A DNA stretch of 52,725 nt from an uncultured Prevotellaceae bacterium (GCA_902781315.1 CACZIT010000033.1:1-52725); one strand, 5' to 3'; positions 8,421-17,528 are shown, numbered from the stretch's first letter. The notes: generated from the sequence alone by a model not told the origin. Numbers and translations are program-made.

Positions 8421-8430
8421 CAAGGTAACT
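8408..8430. repeat. ACAAGGTA repeat overlapping a stop codon
   Basis: GGTGACAAGGTAACAAGGTAACTGA is the same 8-base word (ACAAAGTA/ACAAGGTA) seen at 41358-41413 and 43517-43552. It supplies the last residues and the stop of the esterase. Confidence 0.7.
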
Positions 8431-8496
8431 GACGCAAAGCCGAAAGGTTGCTCACATCTGAAAGACAGATAGCTGCCGTCAGATTTAAAGAAAAAA

Positions 8497-9363
8497 TTAT
8501 AGGGAGGTCATGGCGAGGATGCGGTCGCGGCACTGTTCCATGAGCCATTTCGGTGTGCTCGTGGCACCGCAGATGCCAATCGTCTCCACACCGTCGAGCC
8601 ACGTCATGTCGATTTCGGCGGGACTCTCGATGTGGTAGCTGCGCGCATTCTTGCGTTGGCATTCGTGGAAGAGTACGCGTCCGTTGCTGCTCTTGCGGCC
8701 TGAGACGAAGAGTATCAGGTCGTGGCGCGCAGCAAAGGAAGCGATGGAAGGTATGCGGTTGGCCACTTGTCGGCAGATGGTGTCGAAACTGCGGAAGGTA
8801 GCCGTAGGTGCAATACGATTCTGGATGAACGTGATGATTTCATGAAATTCATCCAGATTTTTTGTTGTTTGCGAGTAGAGGTAAATGTCTCGCGTGAAGT
8901 CGAGCCGCTTCACATCATCCAGATTTTCAACAACGATGGCGTGTCCCTCGGTCTGTCCTACCAGCCCGAGCACCTCGGCGTGGCCGTTTTTTCCGAAGAT
9001 GACGATCTGAGCTTGCGGCGATGCCTCATACTGCCGCTTGATGCGGCGTTGCAATTGCAACACCACTGGGCAGGTGGCATCGATGAGGGTGATATTGTTC
9101 TGGCGTGCAAGAGCGTAGGTGGACGGCGGTTCTCCGTGAGCGCGCAGCAGCACCTTCACGTCGTGCAACTCGGCCAACTGGTCGTGATTAATGGTGACGA
9201 GTCCCTGAGCATGTAGGCGTTCCACCTCTTTGCCGTTGTGAACGATGTCGCCGAGGCAATAGAGCGACGGAACGCCGTGGCTGAGCTCTTCCTCAGCCTT
9301 TTTGATGGCCGTGGTCACGCCGAAGCAGAAACCGCTGCCGCTGTCGATTTCAATCTGAACCAT
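8497..9363 (-). CDS. ispH: 4-hydroxy-3-methylbut-2-enyl diphosphate reductase
   Basis: IspH (LytB) makes isopentenyl and dimethylallyl diphosphate in the last step of the MEP isoprenoid pathway, using an iron-sulphur cluster. The 288-residue protein has the expected length and all three cluster cysteines: C13 (GFCFGV), C98 (DATCPV) and C197 (DTICRQ). It also has the substrate-binding HN and RAHGEP blocks and TTKN. It is the last gene of a minus-strand run, 10 bases after the DUF1573 gene. A prenyl diphosphate synthase that would use its products lies at 49126-50100. Confidence 0.95.
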   Translation of the reverse strand: MVQIEIDSGSGFCFGVTTAIKKAEEELSHGVPSLYCLGDIVHNGKEVERLHAQGLVTINHDQLAELHDVKVLLRAHGEPPSTYALARQNNITLIDATCPVVLQLQRRIKRQYEASPQAQIVIFGKNGHAEVLGLVGQTEGHAIVVENLDDVKRLDFTRDIYLYSQTTKNLDEFHEIITFIQNRIAPTATFRSFDTICRQVANRIPSIASFAARHDLILFVSGRKSSNGRVLFHECQRKNARSYHIESPAEIDMTWLDGVETIGICGATSTPKWLMEQCRDRILAMTSL

Positions 9364-9373
9364 GGGCTGAGGC

Positions 9374-10447
9374 TTATTCCGTTTTCACTTCTATGACCAC
9401 CTTGGGCTGCTCGGGATCGTTGGTGATCATGAGCACACGCGGCTCTTTCACGAGTTTGAGGTCGCGCTCGACGGCCGTTATCTTGAGTTTGGCATATTCC
9501 CCAGGCGCAAGCTTCGTCTTGTTGAGCGACACCTGCAAGCCGACGGTCATCATCTGGAGTTTAGTGATGTCGAGGGTGGCGTGGCCGGTGTTTTGTATTT
9601 CTATTTCGCCCTTGAGCTTCTTCTTGCCGTTAAACGGACCCAAGTTGAGGCTTGTGGTTGAAAGCAGAATGCGCGGAGCCTGTGCCAGCTGCTGGTCGGT
9701 GAGGTCGCTGAAGCTCGGCAGGAGCAAGGCAGAGATGTTGATGCGCTTGTTGGGAGCCACGCGGTCGCCGGGATTCTTTCCAAGGAAGACTGTCGTTTCG
9801 GTTAGTCCGTAGTCGCTGATGCTGCGCGTATCAAGGGTGATAAGGGCTACGCCCGAGCGTCCTGGCCTGATCTTCGAGGGCGACACCTCTGCCACGATGT
9901 AGTTAGGCGTGTGCATGATGATGGGTTGCACGGTCTGGTCGGTGTTGTTCAAAATGTGGATTTTCGCTATCGGGCGGTCGCCGCGGTTCACGTCGTCGAA
10001 CATGATCTCGTTCTGATCGACCAGCAGGTCGCCCAGCGAGAGAGGATAGTCACCAGAGAAGTCAACAACTTCATCCACAACCACACCCTTCAGTGTGAGC
10101 ATAAAGGGTTCCTTGTTGCCTTCGGTATAAATGCCAATTTGCTTTTCGAAATGTCCCATCTGCTTGGCATCGTAGGTGGCTCGCAGCGTGAAGTCAGCAT
10201 TGCCGTGGATGATGCCTTCGGGATAGTCAACGGTAGTGCAACCGCAGGATGTGCGTACTTTCGCGATGCTGAAGTCGCGGCTGCTGGCATTGTGGAGTTC
10301 GTATTCAGCCACGACAGGCTGGCGGAACATCACCTGTCCTACATTCAACACTTGGTTCTTGGCCTCAATGCGCTGGGCCGATGCGGTGGCGCAGCTCAGA
10401 CACAGCAGTCCGGCTGCAAACACTTTTCTATAGAGATTGTTCTTCAT
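9374..10447 (-). CDS. DUF1573 repeat protein, exported
   Basis: A 357-residue protein with a signal peptide (about residues 1-24) and an immunoglobulin-like DUF1573 domain bearing the hallmark TSCGCT motif (about residues 66-71). At least two further beta-sandwich repeats follow. DUF1573 proteins are common in Bacteroidota envelopes and have no defined biochemical role. It lies 77 bases after the alpha-2-macroglobulin-like gene and 10 before ispH, so all three are probably one transcript. Confidence 0.8.
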   Translation of the reverse strand: MKNNLYRKVFAAGLLCLSCATASAQRIEAKNQVLNVGQVMFRQPVVAEYELHNASSRDFSIAKVRTSCGCTTVDYPEGIIHGNADFTLRATYDAKQMGHFEKQIGIYTEGNKEPFMLTLKGVVVDEVVDFSGDYPLSLGDLLVDQNEIMFDDVNRGDRPIAKIHILNNTDQTVQPIIMHTPNYIVAEVSPSKIRPGRSGVALITLDTRSISDYGLTETTVFLGKNPGDRVAPNKRINISALLLPSFSDLTDQQLAQAPRILLSTTSLNLGPFNGKKKLKGEIEIQNTGHATLDITKLQMMTVGLQVSLNKTKLAPGEYAKLKITAVERDLKLVKEPRVLMITNDPEQPKVVIEVKTE

Positions 10448-10524
10448 TTTTTTTCTTTATTTTGTTGTGGTAGGGGTGGCAAGGGTTGCGATGGATCGCA
10501 ACATACTTGACAGTGAGGCGACGA

Positions 10525-13500
10525 TTACTCGCTGACAGTAATCTGGCGGGCGGCAGCACGTGCGGTGTACTCGGGAGAGTAGGCGCACTGAACGGTGCAG
10601 GTGCCAGTCTGATAGGTTCCCGTTCTGTCGACGTAGTATTCAGTCTCGACGATGTGTGTGCCCTTGGCCATGCGGTCGAAGTAGTAATTCGTCACGTTGT
10701 CGCGCGGGGCGCAGTAGTAGCCCCAATGGTAGCCACTAAGTTGGCCGAGAGGCTCCAGGCAGGCTGCACGCTTGTCGCTCACCTGCACGAAGTCGTAGTC
10801 GCGGTCGGCCTCAATGGTGATGCGAACACGGATGCGGTCGCCGACCTTGAGCGTGTTGAGAGTCTTATCTTGGGCAATCACTTCGCGTTTCACCTTAAGT
10901 CCGCTTTGGGCGTCGCTGATCTCCGTGAGCGGCTGGAACGAACGCGTATAGACGGCGCCCCAGGATGTGCCCTCGCTGGTCTTCTCAGCGGTGAAGGTCT
11001 TGAATCCGGAGCCCGTCTGCGAGCTCTTTACGTAACCCAAACCAGCCGTGGCAGCTGAGATCTCCAGTTGCTTCCCGTCAACCTTCAGGACAGCCAGGCT
11101 TCCCTGATTCTCCAGAACGTCCGTATTCCCTTTCATGAAGGCATAGACGGCATCGACAGCATTGAGCGGCGTGTCCCAGTTCTGTGTGCGTTTCTCCTGC
11201 AGAAGCCAGCGCTGCATCTCCTCTACGGTCTTCGTGTCAGCAGGTTGCAGCAGGCTGATGGCCTCGATGGCGGCCACCTCAGTCGGAATCTTATAGTCGA
11301 ACCAGCTGTAGTAGGCCTTGCGGGTGTCGAAGTAGCGGCCTATTTCCTCTTTATATACGGTGTACTCGCGAATGCTCTGCAGGTATTCCTTGGCTTTCTG
11401 CTCGTAGCCGTTCTTGGCGAGAATCACGGACGAGACAGCCTTGCCGTAAATGGTGAATTCTTTCGTCTGTTTAGCCAGTCGGTTGACGAGGTAGGTCTTG
11501 GCTGCTGCGACGTCGGCAGAGAGTTTTCGACCGTCGATAGTGGTCAGATAGAGCCAGTCGATGGCGGTCTCGCTCGGGCGCAGGTTCTTGGCGCCCTTCT
11601 TCTCCAGTTTCTTCATCTCCTCAACCTCCTTGATGATCTGTCGTCCCATGAACGGCCACGCATTCGAGAGCATGTCGGCAGCCTCGTCGTTGGCTTCGCC
11701 AGTCATGGAATTCAGGCGTACCATCATCTTGCTCACGGCCACCGTCATGTAGAGTGAACCCGGCATGCCCGGCCACCAACTCCATGAGCCGTCGCCGTTC
11801 TGCAGTTTGCGCAGTTGCGAGAGGTTGTTGCCGAGGCGGTAGCTGACGGCGTTCTCGTCGAAGTAATCACTGAGCAGTTGCTTCTGGTCGCTTTCGTGGC
11901 GAGCATCGGCCACCCACGGCGTCTCGTCGAGCACCATTGTCTTCAGTTCCTGGTTCTTCTCCAGACTGCTCATGAGCGAGGTCTCCTGTCCCTGCTCGCG
12001 CTTCCATTGGTCTATCACCGTCTTGATGCGCGGCGACTGGTGGAGCAGGTGAGCAGCCAGACTGTTGGCATAGAAAGCGGCAGCCTGACTGATAGCGTTG
12101 TTCTCGCTGGCTTTCGCCACAGTGGGCAAGGTCTGAATCATCAGCCATGCGGGGTTGTTCGTATATTCAACTGTGAGATCGGTCTGTCCCTTACCAGCAA
12201 TTGTTGCGAGGTCGATGGTCTTCGTGCCAGGGCCGTTCTGCGTGAACGGTACGGTGTTGATGACCAGTTCGCGGTTGGGCAGGATGGGCAGGTAGTGTTG
12301 CTCGCCATCGCTGAAGCCATTGCCTGATGCCGACACGCGGCAGACGAGCAGCGGCAAGTTGGCAAACTTGCTCTCCGTGGCATCCACGTCGAAACTGACG
12401 CTGGCTGTCTTGCCTGCCTCCACACTGAACGGGCGGCTCTGCGAGTAGACCACCTTTTCGGTTTCGGGGTCGAGGAGTTCGATGAGAGCAGTGCCTTTCA
12501 CGGTCTTCTCGCCCGTGTTGAAGATGCGGGCGGCGAGCTGTCCCTTGTCGCCCAGTCGCATGAAGCGTGGCACGTTTGGCTGAATCATCACATCCTTCTT
12601 AGCCACCACCTCGCTCTCCAGCGTGCCAAAGCGCACGTCCTCGTCGGTGGCCAGCGCCATGAAGCGCCACGTGGTGATGCTCTCGGGCAGCGTGAACTTC
12701 ATCGTCACATCGCCCTGCTCGTCGGTCACGAGCTGCGGATAGAAGAAGGCTGTCTCGTTCAGGTTCTCGCGCACCTGAGTGCTCTCAGCAGCTTTTCCGC
12801 CTTCGCCGGCATCGCCCTTGGCCAATCCAGCGATAGAACCTACGAGAGCCTCATCGTTGCCTTTAACATCGAGAGCTCCGATGGGAGCCTCAGGAAGGGC
12901 ATCGGCAGTGGCCATTTCCTCGACAGCCATGGTATTGACGGAGGCTGACTTCGCCATCAGCATCGGGCGGGCACCGCGAACACGAATGTGGTTGAACACC
13001 ACACGTGGCGAGAAATCGAACATCTCGTCGTCGAAATGGGTGAACTGCAGGGCGCGCTCGGTCAGCGACTTGTAGGGCAATTCGCCATACAGGCTGAGGT
13101 CGTTGAGCTGTCTTCCCTGCCAGATTGTATTGGGCAAGTTGCGCCAGAGGCCCAGCGAGAAAGGCCACGAGTGCTGGCGGATGTCGTCGAGCGACTTGTC
13201 GTACAGCACGGCCAGCACGGAAGCCCCGTTTGTTACTTCGTCACCTTGTTCCTTTGTTACTTTGTCAACGTGCAGCGTCCACTCTTCCTTCTGTCCTGGC
13301 GTCAGGCGGTCGCGGAAGGTCTTCCACGAAAGCTGCAGCCGCTTGTCGGGCAGCGGTTTGCTCAGCGAAATGCTATGGCTGTAGAGACGTCCCTCGCGCA
13401 CCCAGGCACAGGTGAACAGCACGCCGTCGCCATATTCTTCCTTATACGTGAACTGGCGCGTAGTGATGGCATTGCTCTGGTCGATGACACCGCTCTCGAG

Positions 13501-16146
13501 CACCTTCTTACCGCTGATGAGCGTGTAGACGATGTGCTGGTCCTTGTCCGAGGAACCCATCTGCACATAGATAGGACGACCATCGGCAGGGAATTCCTTG
13601 GCCGAGGCGTAGAACCAGTCGTGAGTCTCTACGGCAGGACGCTTGTCCTTCAGGCTGAACACCACGAACTCGTGGGTTACCGTGTCCTCGCCGCAGATAC
13701 CCTCCAGCGTATAGAGGCCCGACTTCAGGTGGCTGACTTTCATGTCGAAAGGCTCGTTGGCAGGAGTGCTCTGGGTCTCTTTCAACTCTTTCGACTCCTT
13801 CGAACCCTTGAAGATTCTGTAGATGACATCGCCGGGAATGGGCTTGCCAGCATTGTTCAGATAGCTGAACTTGACGCGGGCCACGCTGTCGACCTCAATG
13901 TTCGAAGGCATGCTCATGCTGAAGGCCGTGGCCTTGTCGCTCAGCGGCAGCGAGGTTTCGCCGTGGTGGCTCTCGCCGGCGGCATCGGTGGCATCGGCCT
14001 CCACCACGAAGTTGAAGAAGCGACCCCATGTCTGTTGGTTTCTCGATTCCGGCATCACCATCGGCACCTTCACTTCGAAACGGCCTTCATCGTCGGTTAC
14101 GAGTGTGTCGGCCTTCATGGTCTTGTCAGCCTCGTTGCCCGAACGCCACCACCACAAAGCGCGTCGGCGCACCACGTTGTATTTCACCTTCGCACCCTGT
14201 ACGGGAACACCGGCAAAACTCTTTACGTGGCCAACAACGGTCACGGTATCACCATTCTGGTATTTCTCAGTCACCTCGTCGAACTCCACTTGGAACGTCG
14301 GACGCTTATACTCCTCTACCGAGAAATAGAAAGCAATGTTCTTGGCCGAGACAGAGAACTGCCCCGTCAGCCCTGTCGTGGGCAGAACGAAATCAGCCGA
14401 AGCCTTTCCGTAGTCGTCGGTTCTCACTTCTTTTTCCTCCACCACTTCGTGATTGGCATTTCGAAGGGTGAGCGTTAGTTTCTCGCCAGAGTTCACTTTC
14501 GTGTCGTGATGCGCCATGTTCTGGTAGGCTATCACGGCAGCGTGCACGGTCTGACCGGGTCGGTAAAGGCTGCGGTCGGTGAATACGTTATAAACGTTCT
14601 GCGTCACCTTGTTTTCATAGAACGAGAATCTGCCGCCAAACCACTGCTCGGGGCAGGCATCGTCCTTGTCCGTGTAGACGTATATCTGGTTAGGCTGTCG
14701 CTGATTCCATTTATATTCAGCCTCACCGCGACCGTCGGTGGTCAGCGTGTTCAGTTCTTTGCCGTTATTTCTATTATAGGTGTTCGTTGTCAGTCGGATC
14801 TGGGCACCAGGCACCGGCCTACCCGTCGTGGCATTGACGGCCACCAGCCGGATGCGGTTGTCGGGCAGCGACTCATGCATCACGTAGAGGTCGCTCACGT
14901 GCAGCAGCATGCGCTCCGTGCGCATGTTTTGGCGCTCGGTTGAGAATTCCACGAGGTAGACGCCTACAGGCAGTCCTTCGATGGTCATCGAGTCCTGCAA
15001 AACCTTGTAGTCGGGCTGTCCCACGTAGCGGCGTGTCACCGTCTGCTGTGTGCCGTCGTTGACGATGAGTTTCTTCAGCTTCTGGTAGTCCTGATCGTTG
15101 TTGGGATTCAGTTCCGAGTCGCCCTTGATGTTCACTCGCGATACGGTCATCGTCAGCCGCTGGCAGTTCACGAGTTGGCGCACCTCCACGCGGCGCTTCG
15201 TGTTAGGCAACTGAATGCCGTCGCCTATGTTCACCGAGAACGACGGCAGCGTCAGCTGGTTTTGCGCGTTGCGCAGGATGTTCATGCGCGGCCATGCCCC
15301 CCAGTGCTGCAGGGCGTAGTTGATGTAGTTCATCTTCTCCTCGGCCGTGGCATCCTCGGCCTGGTCCATGAAGTTATAGCGCTCGATGGCGAGTTCGCCA
15401 CACTCCTTCAGGTCCTCATACTCTGCGATAAGCGAGTCGATGGTCTGCAGATACTTTGACTTGCGCACCTCGTTGACGTCGGCAAAGCGGTCTTTCTGTG
15501 TCTGGTAGTAGGCACAGATGCAGGCTGCGCGACGGTTCTCGTGGTTCTGATACCAGTTGTTCAGCAGTTGATACTCCTCGGCCTCGAAGCCCAACACGTG
15601 CAGCAGGTCGCCGCCGAAGATGTGGCTGTCGGTACCTTCCACAAGTGCGGGCTCGTAGCCCTTTGCCGACTGCTTCGCCAATTGTTCTACGGGTTCCATC
15701 GACTTCCGGTAATAGTCAGCCGACAGGAGCTTATATTCTGCCTTGTTGGGGTCGTCGGCACCGAAGCGGTAGCCGTTGCCATTAGATTTGTCTTTATAGA
15801 TGCGGCCCAGCACACTCTGCCAGACGGCAGCCAGCACGCGGTTGCCATCCTTTTCGGCCTTGGCGAGCGAAGCTTTCACACGGTCCAGTTCCACGTCAGC
15901 CGAGTCGGGAGCTATCTGCGTCTGCACGGCAGCCCGTCGCAACTGTGCTTTCAGCAACTGCCCGTAGGCGCGCTCGGCTGTTGCCTTTGTGGCTATTTTT
16001 CCGAGCACGTCCAGCTCCGTTTGCGGCAGGTCTTTCTCCTGCGCGTCGCTCACTTGCTTCCATAATGTTGTGTAACCTTGTGCCATCATCTGTAAGTTCG
16101 ACAGGGCCATCAGGCAGACCACTGTCATCAGCAATTTCTTTATCAT
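10525..16146 (-). CDS. Alpha-2-macroglobulin family protein, thioester-less
   Basis: A very large exported protein (1873 residues) with a signal peptide, macroglobulin-type beta domains, an A2M core block (FFYPQLVTDEQGDV and TTWRFMALATDEDVRFG, about residues 1125-1175) and a helical thioester-domain region (about 1330-1650). The CxEQ thioester motif is absent: the equivalent place reads SENNAISQ, so covalent trapping of proteases is unlikely. Bacteroidota have many such proteins, assumed to protect or assemble the envelope. Two short inserts with repeat-like sequence lie in frame at residues about 778-791 (KGSKESKELKET) and 959-973 (VDKVTKEQGDEVTN); both match intergenic repeat families of this window. 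Confidence 0.85.
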   Translation of the reverse strand: MIKKLLMTVVCLMALSNLQMMAQGYTTLWKQVSDAQEKDLPQTELDVLGKIATKATAERAYGQLLKAQLRRAAVQTQIAPDSADVELDRVKASLAKAEKDGNRVLAAVWQSVLGRIYKDKSNGNGYRFGADDPNKAEYKLLSADYYRKSMEPVEQLAKQSAKGYEPALVEGTDSHIFGGDLLHVLGFEAEEYQLLNNWYQNHENRRAACICAYYQTQKDRFADVNEVRKSKYLQTIDSLIAEYEDLKECGELAIERYNFMDQAEDATAEEKMNYINYALQHWGAWPRMNILRNAQNQLTLPSFSVNIGDGIQLPNTKRRVEVRQLVNCQRLTMTVSRVNIKGDSELNPNNDQDYQKLKKLIVNDGTQQTVTRRYVGQPDYKVLQDSMTIEGLPVGVYLVEFSTERQNMRTERMLLHVSDLYVMHESLPDNRIRLVAVNATTGRPVPGAQIRLTTNTYNRNNGKELNTLTTDGRGEAEYKWNQRQPNQIYVYTDKDDACPEQWFGGRFSFYENKVTQNVYNVFTDRSLYRPGQTVHAAVIAYQNMAHHDTKVNSGEKLTLTLRNANHEVVEEKEVRTDDYGKASADFVLPTTGLTGQFSVSAKNIAFYFSVEEYKRPTFQVEFDEVTEKYQNGDTVTVVGHVKSFAGVPVQGAKVKYNVVRRRALWWWRSGNEADKTMKADTLVTDDEGRFEVKVPMVMPESRNQQTWGRFFNFVVEADATDAAGESHHGETSLPLSDKATAFSMSMPSNIEVDSVARVKFSYLNNAGKPIPGDVIYRIFKGSKESKELKETQSTPANEPFDMKVSHLKSGLYTLEGICGEDTVTHEFVVFSLKDKRPAVETHDWFYASAKEFPADGRPIYVQMGSSDKDQHIVYTLISGKKVLESGVIDQSNAITTRQFTYKEEYGDGVLFTCAWVREGRLYSHSISLSKPLPDKRLQLSWKTFRDRLTPGQKEEWTLHVDKVTKEQGDEVTNGASVLAVLYDKSLDDIRQHSWPFSLGLWRNLPNTIWQGRQLNDLSLYGELPYKSLTERALQFTHFDDEMFDFSPRVVFNHIRVRGARPMLMAKSASVNTMAVEEMATADALPEAPIGALDVKGNDEALVGSIAGLAKGDAGEGGKAAESTQVRENLNETAFFYPQLVTDEQGDVTMKFTLPESITTWRFMALATDEDVRFGTLESEVVAKKDVMIQPNVPRFMRLGDKGQLAARIFNTGEKTVKGTALIELLDPETEKVVYSQSRPFSVEAGKTASVSFDVDATESKFANLPLLVCRVSASGNGFSDGEQHYLPILPNRELVINTVPFTQNGPGTKTIDLATIAGKGQTDLTVEYTNNPAWLMIQTLPTVAKASENNAISQAAAFYANSLAAHLLHQSPRIKTVIDQWKREQGQETSLMSSLEKNQELKTMVLDETPWVADARHESDQKQLLSDYFDENAVSYRLGNNLSQLRKLQNGDGSWSWWPGMPGSLYMTVAVSKMMVRLNSMTGEANDEAADMLSNAWPFMGRQIIKEVEEMKKLEKKGAKNLRPSETAIDWLYLTTIDGRKLSADVAAAKTYLVNRLAKQTKEFTIYGKAVSSVILAKNGYEQKAKEYLQSIREYTVYKEEIGRYFDTRKAYYSWFDYKIPTEVAAIEAISLLQPADTKTVEEMQRWLLQEKRTQNWDTPLNAVDAVYAFMKGNTDVLENQGSLAVLKVDGKQLEISAATAGLGYVKSSQTGSGFKTFTAEKTSEGTSWGAVYTRSFQPLTEISDAQSGLKVKREVIAQDKTLNTLKVGDRIRVRITIEADRDYDFVQVSDKRAACLEPLGQLSGYHWGYYCAPRDNVTNYYFDRMAKGTHIVETEYYVDRTGTYQTGTCTVQCAYSPEYTARAAARQITVSE
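13228..13270 (-). repeat. ACAAAGTA-type repeat translated in the macroglobulin gene
   Basis: On the minus strand this reads as degenerate 8-base ACAAAGTA units, encoding DKVTKEQGDEVTN. Where the pure array would give an in-frame TAA (AAG TAA), the copy has AAG GAA. The same array is untranslated at 41358-41413. Confidence 0.7.
13772..13812 (-). repeat. GGAGTTCAA-type repeat translated in the macroglobulin gene
   Basis: The minus strand reads GGTTCGAAGGAGTCGAAAGA then GTTGAAAGAG, encoding GSKESKELKE between two macroglobulin domains. It is a degenerate member of the GGAGTTCAAGGAGTCC family seen at 16312-16468. Confidence 0.5.
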
Positions 16147-16256
16147 AGTTGTAAGTACTATTTTTACTTTCCAAACTGCAAAAATAGCGAAAATCTTGCA
16201 AACGATGAAACTATTTAAGAACTTTTCAGCATAATTCTAAAAAAACCTCACTTTCA

Positions 16257-16288
16257 TTTGCCCCATTGGTCGAATTGTTGTAACTTTG
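16257..16288 (+). promoter_or_regulatory. Promoter for bcp
   Basis: TTTG at 16257-16260, 20 bases, then TAACTTTG at 16281-16288. The transcript would carry a leader of nearly 190 bases, which contains the inverted GGAGTTCAA repeats at 16312-16468. Confidence 0.6.
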
Positions 16289-16311
16289 CAGAGGCTGGAT
16301 GTCTTAGGAAT

Positions 16312-16468
16312 TAAAGGAGTTCAAGGAGTCCAGGGAGTTGCAAGGAGTTCAAGACAATAGTCTTACTTCTCGCTATTATCACGGCTTCCCGCCCTCCAGA
16401 AAAAGCTAATGTCTTGAACTCCTTGGACTACTTGAACTTCCTGAACTCCTTGGACTCCTCGAACTACA
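16312..16468. repeat. Inverted pair of GGAGTTCAAGGAGT repeats in the bcp leader
   Basis: The left arm (16312-16360) repeats GGAGTTCAAGGAGTCC-like words and ends CAAGACAATAG. The right arm (16411-16468) holds the complementary words (CTTGAACTCCTTGGACTACT and on). The two could pair into a long imperfect stem in the RNA with a loop of about 50 bases, ending just before the bcp start codon. The right arm is open in the bcp frame, which gives a false upstream start at 16414. Confidence 0.75.
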
Positions 16469-16482
16469 TAAACAAAAAAAAT

Positions 16483-16935
16483 ATGCTACAGATTGGTGAC
16501 AAGGCCCCCGAAGTGCTGGGGCGCGACGAGAATGGTAACGAACTGCGACTGAGCGACTTCGCTGGCCGCAAACTGGTGTTGTATTTCTATCCGAAGGACT
16601 CCACACCCGGCTGCACCAGCCAGGCCTGCAGCCTGCGCGACAACTACGAGCAGCTGCTCCAGCGAGGCTTTGCCATTGTTGGCGTGAGCGTGCAGGATGA
16701 GAAGTCGCACCTGAAGTTCAAAGAGAAATTCCAACTGCCCTTCCCCCTCATTGCCGACACCGACCACAAGCTCGTTGAAGCTTTTGGCGTATGGCAGGAA
16801 AAGAAAATGGCGGGCCGCACCTACATGGGTACCGTCCGCACAACATTCGTCATCGACGAGCAGGGCATCGTGGCTGAAGTATATGGCCCGAAGCAAATCA
16901 AAGTGAAGGAACACGCCCAGCAGATTCTGGGGTAA
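16483..16935 (+). CDS. bcp: Thioredoxin-dependent peroxiredoxin (Bcp/PrxQ)
   Basis: A 150-residue cytoplasmic peroxidase that reduces hydrogen and organic peroxides with thioredoxin. The motif STPGCTSQAC carries the peroxidatic Cys (about C44) and a resolving Cys five residues on (C49), the PrxQ arrangement. The start at 16483 (MLQIGDKAPE) matches the family N-terminus; the in-frame ATG at 16414 would translate a repeat. The gene has its own promoter and a repeat-rich leader. Confidence 0.93.
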   Translation: MLQIGDKAPEVLGRDENGNELRLSDFAGRKLVLYFYPKDSTPGCTSQACSLRDNYEQLLQRGFAIVGVSVQDEKSHLKFKEKFQLPFPLIADTDHKLVEAFGVWQEKKMAGRTYMGTVRTTFVIDEQGIVAEVYGPKQIKVKEHAQQILG

Positions 16936-16937
16936 AA

Positions 16938-17072
16938 AAAAAGAGACCCACCCCCTGCCCCTCCCTGTGAGGGAGGGGAGTAATTACCATTTCCAGCTGT
17001 ATAGGCATACTACTCCCCTCCCTCACAGGGAGGGGCAGGGGGTGGGTCTGCTGTTGGGTGAGTCTCTTTTTT
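16938..17072. terminator. Large GC palindrome acting as a bidirectional terminator
   Basis: Arms at 16945-16984 and 17009-17049 are inverted copies containing CCCACCCCCTGCCCCTCCC, and each arm has its own internal stem (CCCCTCCC-TGTG-GGGAGGGG). Outside them AAAAAAGAGAC and GTCTCTTTTTT form an outer stem with A/T runs, so it can terminate bcp (+) and the small gene (-) alike. The CCCCTCCC/GGGAGGGG core is shared with inserts translated inside the GH94 and tatD genes. Confidence 0.75.
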
Positions 17073-17095
17073 CTCTTTTTTTCACCTCACCCTCT

Positions 17096-17416
17096 TCAGT
17101 ACGACCGTCGAGCTCCCTTTTTCTTCTCCATCACATACGACAGCGACTGGCCGTCTTTGCTGAGGGTGTAGATTCTAGTTTCCTTCCTGCCTTTCACGAC
17201 GATGTTGCGCCCATTGACAGTATAGGTTGTCAGCATTTTGTCGGAACGCCCTTTGCCCTTTTCCTTTTGCTTCTTGTTGTTGTCAATAATGGCAGCCGTG
17301 CCGAAGGTGAGCACGATCGATACGGTGGTGGCGATGAGCGATAGGAGAAACTGTTTCAGCGTACCCATACCGCTACCTGTCTTCAGACTCTTGGGGGTGT
17401 GTAGTTTGATGTTCAT
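17096..17416 (-). CDS. Small one-pass membrane protein, possible chimera with frameshifted end
   Basis: A 106-residue protein. Residues about 1-50 hold a membrane segment (FLLSLIATTVSIVLTFGTAA) with a leader like those of larger Bacteroidota membrane proteins. After a Lys-rich bridge comes a short beta-rich stretch (LTTYTVNGRNIVVKG...IYTLSKDGQSLSYVME) resembling the end of an NlpE or lipocalin-like domain. The product ends KKKGARRSY. One more A in the run at about 17118-17122 would instead give GSSTVVLKRVR and a stop, a more natural end for such a domain, so a frameshift or sequencing error is possible. The start at 17416 is chosen because a promoter lies at 17445-17476. Function unknown. Confidence 0.5.
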   Translation of the reverse strand: MNIKLHTPKSLKTGSGMGTLKQFLLSLIATTVSIVLTFGTAAIIDNNKKQKEKGKGRSDKMLTTYTVNGRNIVVKGRKETRIYTLSKDGQSLSYVMEKKKGARRSY

Positions 17417-17444
17417 AATTGTTGATGAGTCATTAAGTCTTGGA

Positions 17445-17476
17445 CAAAGGTACAGACTTTTTTTTGAAAAATGCAA
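17445..17476 (-). promoter_or_regulatory. Promoter for the small membrane protein gene
   Basis: On the minus strand TTG (17474-17476), 21 bases, then TACCTTTG (17452-17445). The start codon at 17416 follows about 29 bases later. Confidence 0.55.
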
Positions 17477-17528
17477 GAAGAAAAGACAATAAGTGGCAAA
17501 ATAAGATGGAAGAGCGCGGGATTTTTTG

